Below, piece after piece: positions 44,901 to 59,900 of a stretch of 64,000 nucleotides of DNA (its first letter is position 1; every line of letters starts with the position of its first letter). This DNA comes from Mytilus trossulus (taxonomy: Eukaryota; Mollusca; Bivalvia; Mytilida; Mytilidae). The stretch covers positions 45,353,270 to 45,417,269 of the forward strand of contig NC_086375.1 in the NCBI RefSeq assembly GCF_036588685.1. Direction: 5' to 3'. The notes under the pieces were generated by a model. That model was not told the DNA's origin, did no database searches, and saw only the letters and a program-made list of their open reading frames with translations. A program made the translations under genes and the position numbers.

Positions 44901-47900
44901 AATATTTTGTATCAAATAAATGAAGATTGTTGCCATGGTTACACCCAAAAGGGATTATATTTCACCATTATAACCATTAGAAATCAATTCTATGGAAGAT
45001 TCTCTTTCTATAAATATATACATGCATAACACAAATATAAAGTCTTATTTGTTAGAAAGGAAGGAAAAGAGGGTGTTAAAAAATTATGAGTGTCAATTTT
45101 AAGTTATTTTCCTTACTATGTATTGCTACCTTAACAGATCAATATGAGTCATTTTCAGAGGATAATACAATCAAAATTGCATATAGGTGAGACATCACTA
45201 CATGTCAACAGTTTATTAATATCAGATGCAATGTTGTTTTTTTTTTTCATGTAACAAAGTGAAACTTAATTTAACACCTAAAGAGATTGTAATTATATTT
45301 ATATTTTATGAAATGTTTTACCCTAGAAAAGCCAAGACTTCCAGATAACTTCCAAGCTTTAACATGGGACAAATTGGCAGAATCTGTGCAGGCCATTCAC
45401 ACAAGCCGCTCTATAAATTCCAGTTTAGAAGAGCTATACCAGGCAGTAGAGAACATGTGTTCTCACAAGATGTCTGCAGCATTGTATGATCAGCTGAAAC
45501 AGATTTGTGAAAACCATGTGAAGTCAAATATTACACAGTTCTTGGAATATCCTTTAATCAAAACTATAGCCTAATTTGAACGGGACAAGTATATATATAT
45601 ATGTAAATTTCAAAAATGATTTTAGAATGTTTGTAGTAATCCTTCGGTCAGTCATTGAGGATTGCAAAGTTGTATAAGTGCAGTTAAAATTAATGCAGAG
45701 AGTACAATGTACATGTACATGTATAACAGTTAGAATTACTTTGTTGCTTGCAAAATCAATTCATGATTGTACATGTTTAACTAATGAATCAAATTTTTAG
45801 TTAACAACACTGAATTTGTTTGTTAAAAATCTCTAGCAATCAGAAGTTCTTGTTCAATTTTGTTACTTTAACATAAAAAGTTATCAATTATAAATATGTA
45901 TATTCCTTAACACTTGATACAGATAACATGGGATATGAACAGTTTCTAAAGAAGATGGATAACATTTGGCAATCTCACTGTAGACAAATGGTAAATCGTT
46001 TATTTTATTTTTATCTGGGATTTTGTTTTAAAAGGTTTAGACAAGCCTGTGCATTGTGTAAAAATCTACCAAGATCTCATGTTGAAAAAGCAGCCATTTA
46101 GCATGTTTAGAATATTAAACCACCATGACCATGCTCAATAAATAATCCTTTCAGAGGGTCAGGGTGTACATGTACCAGTATTGCATAACCCATTCAATAC
46201 TCACTTTGAAGTTGAATACCTATTAAAATGATTTAGAATAATACAATAAAAAAAATATATCATATACATGTATCATGAAAATGAAAATGAGAGATACACA
46301 AATTTGAAATTTTGATTTATACAATGTATTTGATTGTACATTATCTTAGGTCAACATTTAGTTACAAATGTCTTCATATCATAATGTTTGATCAATTTAT
46401 TTTTGTTTCAGATAATGATCAGAAGTATTTTCCTGTTTTTAGACAGAACCTATGTTTTACAGACTACATCAGTGATGTCTATATGGTGGGTATTAGTTAA
46501 ATGGTCAGATATCACATGTGAAGGAAAATAATACAAATTATGAGACAGCCTTCTTCTATCATTGATTTCTTTAAGAAGCAACTGAACTTTCAATTGAGAA
46601 CCATACCATTTTTGTTGGAACAAAAACCCAATATGAACTGACTTTATTGCATAAGAATGAAAAAAATTATGAACATGTTTAGTACCGGTATAACAAATTA
46701 TTATGTTTTCAGGTCTGCTACCATAAGAACATCGGATATTCAGTTAAAGTTATGGGGTTAAGATAAATTAAAGTTTGGTTTAAATTGGTTTACCATGAAG
46801 TAATGATCACATCAACTTGAAACTTAGTTCATATATTCCTTATGATATGAATGTTTCATACATAAAAATGTCATACATGTATATGCGTTAACTCAGTTTT
46901 GTCCCAGATTTCCTTGTTCACTGAAGATGGCAATGCCAAGATAGTGCAAGCGGGACATTTATTTATTTATTGGTAACATAAGACTGCAATGAACATTTTT
47001 ACCGTTTCTTGATTTTCTATAATTTTTGCAACTCTTTTTTAAAATTTTTGATAGCAGAAAAACTTATTTAAATTTTAGGGATATGGGGCTAGATTTATTC
47101 AGATCAAATATTGTTGGGCATCACATTGTACAGAACAGAACAGTGGAAGGATTGCTACAATTAATATCAAGGGAGAGAAGTGGGGAGGCTGTGGATCGAC
47201 AGTTGATGAAGTCTTTACTCAGGATGTTGTCAGATTTACAGGTAATTATTCATTCTATTACAGACAATTGCATTGAGCGTGTAGGTAAATGTTATATCTT
47301 TGATTAGCTTGCTTGATAGCTGAACCGTAAAGTCATTATTAGAAAAGGTATACTTCCCTCCTTACAAAGTAGTCTAGTCCTACAGGCAGATATATTGGTT
47401 ATCTGTTGGACTAGTCTACTCTTAAATGAGGGTAGTTTGTCTAATCTAATATTGACTTCACAGTTCAGCTACCAAGCAAGCTAACCCAAGATATAACCGT
47501 ATATTATTAATTCGTATTATTTAACAAATTTGATTCGTTTAGGCATAGTCACATGCTAAACTATATTTTCAAAGGTAGAGAGAAAACGGCATATAGCAAA
47601 AAGCATATTGACCGGCAAAATGCATATCGCACGGTTATTTTTAGAATATCTAAAAACCGATATACTTTGTGACGTCATGTAATTTCAGGATATTGTTTAA
47701 CGTTTTGAAACACATGATATCTGTGATCAATAATTTGATGGAAAAAATCTTCAAATACATAAGATGTCCAAAAAAAAGTAAATTAAATAACAACTGATAT
47801 GTTGTTATTGCCAAGGAGACAAATTGATGTAATATTTATAAAATTCCAACAAACCTAAATGACGATTTTGATACAATTATGGTCAGAAATTAATAATATA

Positions 47901-50900
47901 ACAAATATAGCCTTTGTATGAGGTCAATACAGGATATATCGACCCAAAGAAGTATATCGACCTCGGACTTCGTCCTCAGTCAATATGCTTCTTTCAGGTC
48001 AATATATCCTTGTATCGACCTCATACAAAGGCTGTATTTGTATAATACTTACACACTCAATGCAATCGACTGTAATACCTGCCTTTTACAAGAAATATAT
48101 ATAGTTTGTAGTAATTTCTTCTCAGGCCTAAGGGCCTTGTTGTATATGTCTGGTGTATATTTCTCAGATTTATATGCCCCACCTACGATAGGACTATACA
48201 AGCTAATGCCTTTACTTTGCATCTGTTATGTGTTATGTTCATGAACTTATCCCTTAAAAAAAATCACTTTATTTAAGCATAAATTGTTTGTAATTATCAG
48301 TAGAGGTCATTTTTAAAGTTTTGTTTGAAGAATTTACTGAAGTGGTACATTGGGTTGTGGGCAATGCAAATGCATAAATATGTCATGATCATCTCATATG
48401 AGATTATCTAGGCTTTCAAACAAATATGGAAGCAAGCATTATATGAAACAAATTGATAAAAATTTATTGATAATTTCATTTGGCGAATATATGAACTATA
48501 GAATTATCTGAGTTTTATCAAATAACCTATGTCTGAGTCCTGACTACTTGTCCCTTGAGTGTTTATGAAGATGTGAAGGTTTTTAATTTAAATCAATGAT
48601 GCAACTTTGTCATCTTTATGATAATCATACATTGTTTTACATGAAAAGAAATTTAATAATTGTAGATATATCATGACTCATTTGAAAAGAAATTCCTAGA
48701 AGCAACAGATCGATTGTATGCAGCTGAGGGTCAAAGGTTAATGCAAGAAAGGGATGTAAGTATGAGACTTAAGAAGGTCTGTATTGAAGGGAAAATGTAT
48801 ACACATTGATATCAGTGATATTTTAATGGATTTATATTGAGGGGCAATGATTGAAAAATAAGAACTATAAAAAAAAGAGATGGTATAATTGCCAATGAGA
48901 CAACTCTTTGTTAGCCCAAATGGCACAGAAATTAATAACTATAGGTCACTGTGTGGCCTTCAACAATGAGCACATACCCCATGGTCATAATTATAATGAA
49001 ATTTAAGTTTAAAGGAGTAGGTTCAGTAAGACCCCTTTTTGGCTCCAAAATATAGCAGTTTTACAAAATTGTGAAAATGTAATCGTTAAGCTATTTATTG
49101 GAAAGTAGAATGATTCTGCTACATAGAAAAGGGCTGTTTTTGACAATACAATGTACATATATCGGGTACTAGCATCATTAAGACATGCTAAATTACTGAA
49201 ATCTTCACAATTTTTTGCATTTTAGTTAAATTTTCAACGGTTTCCGTCTTAAATGAAAGTGGCCGCATTCGTGCTCATTCATAATATTGAAATATAAGTT
49301 GTATTTGATGATAATACATAATATATATAAAGGTCGAGGATGAACACGGATGCGACGACTTTCATTTTTGACAAAAACCATCTGAAAAGTGACGATTTTT
49401 TGGCATATTTGATAGATTTTTCATATTTAGGCTTGAATTGGAGCGTTTTCATTGACTTAATCAGTTTAAATCTTTCACAGAAACTAATTGAATCAATTGA
49501 AATGTTTAAAAAGTGACAAAAATATTTCGTTAGATGAACTTGAAAATTGAGGCCAAAATCGGCCCTTACCGACCTACTCCTTTATATAAAAAGGCATTAC
49601 TGGTATCCATCAGATTCAAATAGTAAACATATTTGGCTAACATTGTATTTATCAGGGACAGCTGTAGTTCTCTGTATAAACCTTTCAAGGGATTTCATTA
49701 TGTTAAATTTTGATTAATATTTAGATGATGGCTGCTTAATTTTCAAAAGAAGTAGATATGGTAAAGATTTTTTACCCTCATTATTTCAATATAAAATCTA
49801 GTGTTTCAAGTTATATGCAAAAACAAGTGAGGAAGTGGAAAAGCATGATTTTGTGGTGCTTTCCTAGTAAAGAGAAGTTTAGTGGTAAAGGAAATAAAGA
49901 GTGCAGGGTTTGGTAGACTTCATTTAAAAGTTAAATAGTTTATGTATTTTAACAAGCTGTTTGTTAAAGCCTTATCTTTAAACCAATGAAAACTGGCCTG
50001 TTTCCATTGAATTCTGTTCATACTTGAAATTTGTGCTCATTTTAAAGTCCTGAAATAAAAGCTGATCAGTTAATTTTCAACAACCCAAAATGCCCCTATG
50101 ATACACTGTGACCCTTTAATCATGATAATTGAAGTCTTAGAATAAGGGACCATAAATGTACTCAAAGTATTAAATTAGCACTTTGTATGTTCTGTAGTTT
50201 CTTGGCAAAAAAAGACCTTACAGAAGCTCAAGTCTTTAGATGAAAAAATACAAATTTCTTTGATTTTGTTGTGATGGAGTCTTATATAATGTTATAACTA
50301 CTTCATTTACAGGTGCCAGAATACCTAGCTTATGTTGATAAAAGACTTGGAGAAGAGAATGAGAGACTTCTGCATTATCTTGATCCATCAACAAAGTAAG
50401 TTTTATTTCTCATAAAATAAATTGTTTTTAAATCAGCCATTCATTATGAAGCATTTTTATCGTTTGTACAAGCTTTTACAGATTTCTATATAGCATGTAA
50501 TCTACATACATGTTAAATTGCTTATCTGGGTTAAGTTTTGTTTTTAGGTCCATACGAAAGCTTAATTAATTCAGATAGAAAACTTTTATAAATATTGTTC
50601 TTGTTAAGTTTAAAGTGAAAAAATATCAGAGAACAAATAACCATGTGACTTGAATAGGTGCACATTTAACATATCTCTATTTTTCATAACCAAGGTTCGT
50701 GTTGTTTATTCTTTAGTTTTCTATGTTGTGTCATGTGTACTATTGTTTTTGTGTTTGTCTTTTTCAATTTTAGCCATGGCGTTGTCAGTTTGTATAAGAT
50801 TTATGAGTTTGTCTGTCCCTTTGATATCTTTCATCCCTCTCTTATACATTATTATTGGTTTTCAAGATGTTTATTTTGTTAACATTTTACTCCTGTGGTA

Positions 50901-53900
50901 GTGTTAAACTTTTCAAAGGCTTTGGTATAATTTTATATTCATTAATGCTGTAAACTTTTTATTTCAGGAAGAATTTGGTTTGTTGTGTTGAAAAACAGTT
51001 ACTGGATCAACACTTAAATACAATTTTACAAAAAGGTAAATAAAGATTTGGAGATATAGAATGTTAAAATGTTTATAAGTCAAGATTATTTTGAAAAGTT
51101 AAGTAAGCTGATAGAGTCAAAATTAGAATGTACTGATAAACTCATAAAAGTGTAATTGAATATTTTATATGAACAGAAAGAACTATATAAATTAAATTAG
51201 TTATAAAGTTTAAACATTTAATTTCTCATGAGAACAATTGAATACTTTTTAAGTATATGCATGTTACTGTACTGCATATAGCTTACAGTTCCAGCTTCTA
51301 ACTTTATGTAATTTTTTAATATTGTTACTTGTAGGTCTGAATCAGTTGTTATCAGAGAACAGAATACAGGATCTCACATTAATGTATCAGTTGTTTTCTA
51401 GAGTAAAGGATGGGTTAAAGGAACTTTCCATAGCATTTGCTGCATATATCAAAGTATGTACCAAATCGTTATATAGTGTCATCAAATGTTTCCTTGGACA
51501 CCAACTCTGTTTTGTGTGTGTCTTGGGGACGCTGTTTTGTTAACATGTACTCTTAATGTCTCCTTTTTATTGTAACTGTCTTCTTAATGATCTGGTTTGT
51601 AAATGACAGTTTATAGAATTCATTAGTATTGTGTGAATAATACAGTTAGAAAATCTTTATATGTACAGATACACTCAGATTACTTGATAATATTTTATTA
51701 TAGAGTAACCACAGATAAAAAAAATTGTAAGATTAAATATAATTTTCTGTATACAAGAACATAATTACTGTTGCTTCTTATTTTCAGACTACCGGTCGTC
51801 TTATTGTGGTAAATACTGACAATGATCCAGAGAAGGACAGAGATATGGTACAGAAATTATTAGGTATGGTATTAAGATGAAGAACCGCATTTAAGGTGGT
51901 ACCCAACACTTTCACTAAAATTAATTTAGCTCGTTTAATTTTCAAAAAATTTTGACAAAGTATTAACTTTGACCCTTTAACAACAATATAAAAATTTCAA
52001 AAATTTTGAACCAACCGTTTTATCAGAAAATTTACACTGGTTATATAGCAATTTGACAAACACAAATTTTGATCATTGAGAAGCTTAATACTCCCTTAAC
52101 ACCACAACGTAATTAAAATGTTTAGCTGACTTTACAGAGTTATCTCCCTGTAGTGTTAAATCACTGTTCTTTTGAAACACAATTTACTTAACAGTGTGAA
52201 ATGTTTGCAGCAAAATCTTTCTTACAGCATGTTATAAGTTTTACAGACTTTTTAAATGGTTTGAATTTTGTCTTATTAAAACTAATACAACCAGTGATGA
52301 TTAATATAATGAATGACAAAAACTTTTTTTTCCAGATTTTAAAGAAAAATTAGATAATGTGATAGACATTTGCTTTGCCAAAAATGAAAAATTTATCAAT
52401 GGTTTGAAGGAAAGCTTTGAACATTTTATTAACCAGCGACAGAACAAACCTGCAGAACTTATAGGTAGTTATATTATAATAAAATATTATAAATGTCACA
52501 GTGTAGAATGTAGAAAGTAAGTGAAAAATAGTAATATCAGTATTTCTCCAAAATAGTTGACAATATACTGAATATTTATATCACAATTGAAATGAATTAA
52601 TACATTAGAGCATTTCACTTTTATCAACATACTTTTTTTTTTATAAAAAGTTAATAGGAGATTCAGGGTATATTAATGAAACAGCAACCCAACTACACAA
52701 TAAAATCTTGAAAGGCATCTCTTAGTGAATTTCTGATCTCCAGTTAGATAAGTATCCACATCAAACTAGATGAGTATCAACGAAAAATAAAAAAAACAAG
52801 AAAAGAAATAAAAGAAGTCAAAATATGTTTTTTAAAAGTCTTCACACCAAATCATTGAGTAAAAAAAAGAAAATGTGGTATTATTGCTAATGAGACAACT
52901 CTCCACAAGAGATTAAATGACGCAGAAATTAACAACTGTAGGTCGCCTTATGTCCTTTAACAATGAGCAAAGCTTATATGGCATAGTCAGCTTTAATAGC
53001 CCCTGAAATGATAATTGTAAAACAATTCAAACAAGAAAAAATGGCCTAATTTATGTACAAATAATGTATGAAAAACAAATCTGTGACACATCATTAAACA
53101 ACAACCACTAAATTACAGACACTTGACTTGGGACAGGCACATTCATACAGAATGTGGCAGGGTTAAACATGTTAGTGTGATCCCAACCCTCTACTTATCA
53201 GGAGATAGATCAAAAGCAATATAGGATCTTGATCGTTTAGTCTATTTTGCATATTTGAAATCTATCATGGGAAGCTAGATATAAGAGTGGAACACAATTC
53301 TTTCTAGTTTTGCAAAGATTGTATAATTATGCATGTCGCTGTTATGTTTTTAATCTAGCAGTAAACAATCTTTACTTATTTCAGCAAAATATGTTGATTC
53401 CAAGTTACGTTCTGGAAACAAGGTAAAGATTTAGTTTTAACTTATTTAGGCATTTGTAGAATTAGTCTTAATAGGTGTTTTGTAGAATTCATTTTGAATT
53501 AAAAAGAAGGAGATGTGGTATGATTGCCAATTAGACAATGAAGTGGATATAAGCAATTATAGGCCAACATATGGTATTCAACAATGAAAAGAAGTCATGC
53601 TGTATAGTTGGCTATTAAAGGCTAAAACAATGTACATGAAAAAATGTGAATCATAAATTAATAAATATATTGAAACTGGAATTATATTTGTACTGCACCT
53701 CTATTGAACTTGATTTTAAGTGTTGTTGGCTTTTCATTGTTACAATCTGAAGCAAACTTTTGCTCCTCTTTAAGTTACATTATTTTCAATAGGTGCCAAC
53801 ATGCCTTTTAATGGTATTTCTGTGTATTTCAAGAGAAAATTAGTTCTATAAAAAATGAAATTCATCTATTGAAAGGGGAACACTATATGAATTATTGTAA

Positions 53901-56900
53901 GAATATTATAACTATTTGTTTTAGGAAGCAACAGAAGAAGAACTAGAAAGACTGTTAGACAAGATAATGGTTCTTTTTAGGTTTATTCATGGTAAGTGAA
54001 CATTTTGTACATGTTTTGTGAGAGAGAAAAAATCTAGTAGGTTTATGGTCTGATTATTTGATTAATTATTCTACTTTAGATAACCATTGTATGTTATTAT
54101 TTGATGGGTAGATTAAAGGGGCATTCAGTAGCTGTCAAATTAATGTTACCAATTTGACTCAAATATAACATACTAAAACGTATATTCAAATTATAAAATG
54201 TCTAAAATAAACAATTTACAATGCATGTGCTTGATTTTTATGTATCAGCAAATCGTGTGTATTTTAGTCCAAATGCCATCTAATTAACCATTTAGGTGAC
54301 ATCTGAACACTGCCAACGGTAATATTACCTGATATCAACATAAATATAGATAAAAATAGATAGAAAACTCATGCAATTGGATTTTTCTTAGTCTGTTTGT
54401 TATTTTATTGGTTAAAAACATGTGTTAATCATTGTTTTTATCTGTGTCAAAATGAGTTTTTGTGCAAGGGAATCATTCCAAAGCAATGTTTCAAAGCTTA
54501 TTTTTTACAAAATTTGTTTTTGACCATTATTTTTAATTATACAGGTAAAGATGTATTTGAGGCATTCTATAAAAAAGATTTAGCCAAGAGATTATTGGTT
54601 GGTAAAAGTGCTTCTGTAGATGCAGAGAAATCAATGTTATCTAAGCTCAAACAAGGTAAAATATTAAATAATTGTCAGCATGTATTTTACATAGTTGTTG
54701 TTTGATTATTCTTATTAAAACCTTATAATGTAGATGAAAACTTTTACCGTGTTTTCTGTAAACTTACCTTCAATGATAAAATATCTTCACCAGTTCATTG
54801 TAGAAAGGGAATCAATACTAGTATTACTTAAAAATGCAAACAACATGTAATATTGCATAGTATTACTTTAATGAAAACCTTTACATATTATGGCTCCATT
54901 TATCTAGATCCAGATTTAATGAACATATTTATAATTTAATTTACCTCTTTTATAAAATATTTTCATAATACTATAATAGATAAATCTTAATAGAAGTAAT
55001 TCAGTTGCAGTGTACCGAGACTAGATAGAGTAATTATTAACCTGGCCTAGGTTATCATTGTTATTAGTTTTTGATAGTTGTATGTTTTGGTAGTCAATAT
55101 TGATATCAATTATTGTCATTGTCTTTCAGAATGTGGAGCAGCATTTACTAGTAAATTAGAAGGAATGTTTAAAGACATGGAACTGTCTAAAGACTTTATG
55201 TTGACATTTAAACAACAAATGCAGCATATTGACACCCCTGGTGGGATAGATTTAACTGTCAATATATTAACTATGGGCTACTGGCCCACATATATGCCAA
55301 TGGAAGTACATCTTCCCGCTGAAGTAAGTATGTATATAGACAATGATAGATTTAACTGTCAATTTATTAACTATGGGCTACTGGCCCACATATATGCCAA
55401 TGGAAGTACATCTTCCCGCTGAAGTAAGTATGTATATAGACAATGATAGATTTAACTGATGATATATAAACTATGGGCTAATGGCCCACACATATATATA
55501 TATGCCAATGGAAATAAGTATTGTATTAGTAAACCAAAGCAATGTCATTCTCACAACATATTTAGCTGACTGGGATTTGCTCATTGTTTAGAGCCATACA
55601 ATGACATGGTCTCTGTTGGAGAGTTGTCTCATTGGTAAAATATACCACATCTACTTATATTTATAACCAAAAATATATCTCAAAGTCTGCTCCTCTTTAT
55701 TTAAACAACTAAAACTAAACAGATCACAATAACAGATAGTAAATTATTGACAGAAATTTGTAAAATATATTTTTTATTGTCATTTTTTTTTCCAGATGGT
55801 TAAATACCAAGAAATTTTCAAAAAGTTTTACTTGGGTAAACACAGTGGGAAGAAACTTCAGTGGCAGTCAACTCTGGGACATTGTGTTCTCAAAGCATGC
55901 TTCCCAGTAAGTGATTTTTTTAAGGAGAAAAAAAGGTTTAAACAAAAAACAATAACAACAAGATGACAAGCATCACCAAAAGTTCTTGACAGCCAGATCA
56001 ATCATTAACACTGAACTCTGATAAAAACAGAAAAAACACAGAAAATAACATAAACAAACAACACCACGAACACATGGTCAGGATCCGATAGCCTGATTTG
56101 GTACAGGAACAAAATGTGTTAGGCTTGAATGAGTTTTTATGTACACTCAAACCTCAGATGTTATAATGCATAAAGACATATATATATAAATATTGGAAGT
56201 TAATCTTTTAACCAAATTTAGGGAAAATGTAGAAACAGAAATTGGTGCATGTCTTCATCCTCACACTGATTAACAATTGTTTTGTTTCTACTCAATGACA
56301 ACATGATAAAATAAATGAATTGAAATAGTATGTTGGAAGACATTATAAAATATTGTTTTATAAATGATTAGTTAACCACAAGTTATTATTTTTTTTCAGG
56401 GAGGAAAGAAGGAACTACAAGTGTCCCTATTCCAAACCTTATGTCTTCTTTTATTTAATGAGGGTGATGTTTTCACATTTAAAGAAATAAAACTTGCTAC
56501 AGCAATAGGTAAGTCTTAAAAGAACATCATAAATGTAAAATGGCTTCTTGAATGGTTCCATAATGAAGATTATAAGACTTCCCTCCCTTTTAAGAAATTT
56601 AGCCATTTCAGAGGAGTCCACTGCTAAGTAGAACAATGGACAAATTACCGACCGTGCGAGGTCTGTATAGCCAGTCAAGGTCGTTAAACACTTCCATTTG
56701 TTGTCAATGGACATAAAAAGTGTTCTAATATCAGAAGTGATTTTAACTTTTACTTTTACATGTACTTTTTCTAAGGTGAACATTATGTGCCATGTAGTAC
56801 AATGTTGATGGACAGTTATTCTGTTTAAAATGGATTAAGATAAAAAGATAAATAGATGCTTAAATTCATGAACATTAGGTTTGTCTAAAAATTCCTTGGA

Positions 56901-59900
56901 TGTTAAGATATAATTGTAAATATGTTTGAAATTATTTGAAAAAATAAATGTTGCTGCTCTTATTTTATGACATAGTTATAAGTTTAAATGCTTCATATTT
57001 TATATTATATATGAGAATCCATTCTTTGGCAAACATAACTTAAACTCTACTAAAAAGGAAAAGATAGGGAGCATATATAATCCTTGGTATATCACTAGGT
57101 TATATAAAAAAATAATTGGTTGATGTTTAGTCATGTCCAAGTGAATTATCTCCCCTTGATTTTAACTTATTTTGTGGCCAAGTTATCTCCCATGGTAAAA
57201 TATCTGATTTTTGTTGAGCCATTGACTTTTGTCAAAAATGCAAGACATAGGGATCCTATATTTTAATAACCTATCTTAAACTATTCTGGATTTCTACCAA
57301 ACTTGCACAGAAGCTTGTTTATAATCTTAAAATAGTATCCAGAAGTAAATTTTGTAAAAAAAAAAAATCCTGTTTTTCAGAACAACTGAAACACATTTAA
57401 GTGTAAATTATTAGGGATTGGGATCAATATATATTCCTTCTGTTAAACACTAACTTATTGATATCTGACATTTTTTTTTATCTACAGAGGATGGTGAATT
57501 GAGACGTACTCTACAGTCTTTAGCATGTGGTAAAGCCAGAGTCATTTCTAAAGAACCTAAGGTAGGAAATATCATTTATTGATGTTATCTTTTAATTTTT
57601 GTATGAAACTTTATTTTTTTTTTATGTGTATAGTTGTAAAGTTGTTTATTTTTTAAGAGTTTGTACACAATGATGTTTTGACTTATTTTGTACCTGTACA
57701 GTGCATAGTATCTTATTATAGTAAAATTCAAAAGTAATGTTAACCCATTTTCTTAAAATAATGAAATACTAAAACAAACCTTCATTAATTTTTTTTAAGG
57801 TTTTTCTAAACAAAAAAATAGGTAGTGTTCCTTGACATATTTTTTTAAAAATCCAACATACAAAAAAGACATTGATTTGATCAGTGAATAAGTGCCTGGA
57901 ATTGACAGTTTCAGAATCTAATCGCTATGGGTAATCTCATTGTTTGTACACCAAAATGAAAATAGCGTTATGTCATTGGTTGAATTTCAATTGTTTAGAA
58001 CGTTTTTAATCAATCGCACTGTTTTGGTGTACACTTTTGAAAATATTATCCAGAATGCGTAAGATTTTGATAAACAGAGAGTTAATATTATAATGGATAT
58101 ATATATTGTAAAATCTGGATTTTCAGTTTACTTGCTGGAATATATTTGATATATTTTGTGAAATCAATCATAAAGGGTTTTGTTATTATTATTTTCTAGA
58201 GTAAAGATGTGGAAGATGATGATAAGTTCATATTCAATGATGGATTTAAGCACAAATTATGTAGAATCAAAATTAATCAGATTCAAATGAAAGAAACAGT
58301 AAGTATATGTAGTACAAAGATTTGTGTTTCTATACAATTCTTAATCATTCCTCTTGTCGGTCATTAAAATGTTTTCGGAAGTCAGAAGAAATGTAATATT
58401 TATTACTAAACATAACTTTAACACGATAGACAATTTTACTATTTTTGAAAGTTTATTGGCTCTAATAAGGAGATGTGGTATGATTGCCAATGAGACAACT
58501 ATTCAGCACAGCAAAGTCCATATGAAATGGATGTAAGCAATTATAGGCAACTACAGAAATTTTGAATTATGAGAAAAACTGATACTCAGCTGGAAAAGCC
58601 CCTAACATTTCAATTGAGAGAAACCCAACAGCCTTATTTATATAACAAAACCATTTATGAAAGCTATTATGACTGACATGAACCAACAACAACCACTGAA
58701 CATCAGGCTCCTGACTTTTCATAAAGAATGGTATTAAAGGGTATGCTTAATTCTTTAATTCTCTAGTACTTGTGACTGGACCAATTAAGAAATCAAATTC
58801 TAAAATCCAAAAGGAGCAAATGTCACTTTTAATATTAGTTCATGTTGGTAAATTTTATATCAATTATTAGAAAAATTTGTATTATGTAGAGAGTATACAT
58901 ATATTTCATCTTATGAAGTTTAACCAATATCTATTTTAGTAAAGAAACAATTCTTTGGTAAGATCAGGGTAGTTTAGTTCTCATCAGTATACATATTTTA
59001 AATACTTTTGTTACCTATATATATTGAATAAATATATCAATATAAATGAATTTTTACTTTCCATCATATAAGGTGAAGTAATTTGTAACTTTTAAAGTAC
59101 AAAATTTTGAATTGTTCTTTTAATATTTTACAGCCAGAAGAAAACACCAGTACCACAGAACGTGTATTCCAGGACAGACAGTATCAAGTTGACGCAGCTA
59201 TTGTCCGTATTATGAAAACACGCAAAGCACTTAGTCATAATTTACTTATCTCAGAACTCTACAAACAACTCAAATTCCCTGTCAAGGTAATTCTTATTAT
59301 TACAACTTCATATTTAGTTAAAATGGTGGAAAAAAATAAAAATGCCACATTATACAACCACATTTCTGAAGAAAAAAAAAAGATTTTGATTTAGGATATA
59401 TGGATTGTATGCCACTGCCAAACAATGTACATGTCTGTGCATTTATACTCCATTCAGGAGGAATGGTTCTTCAAAGTTGAAAAATAATCTTTCCAGTCTT
59501 GTTCCTGCTTTTACTCTCAACCAAATCTTTTCAAATTTTAATATGTTGTTACTGATAACAAAATGGAGGACAAGTTCTATATTTACCATTTCCACTTTTG
59601 CTGTTCAGGAGTTATGGTCCTTGTGATATTGAAAAACACAAGGACACAAATATTGAAAATTCTAGTTTGCTGTCGCTCTGAAATCCTTCTTGTTTTGCTA
59701 TAATCTTCTGTTGAGCATGTTAATTAAATTTTTAGACAACACAGTTATCATTCTTTATTTGTTATCTTTATACATGTACTTATTTTATAACTATATTCTA
59801 ATTTATCATTCTCATTATGTATGTAGTTTACAAAATGTCCATTCAATCTTGACAACAATATTATTCTTTATTACAGCCTACAGATCTGAAGAAAAGAATA

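Noticed and set aside
45308-45574. Reading CUL4 exon 2 as an exon that runs on to the TAA at 45572
   Set aside because: The conserved cullin sequence stops at QFLE and resumes at 45921 with [13 protein letters not shown]. The AT-AC signals explain the join, while the extra residues match nothing.
55345-55423. A second real coding unit in the duplicated CUL4 exon end
   Set aside because: The 100-base period breaks the frame, and the conserved EVHLPAE-MVKYQE join needs only the first unit and its donor.
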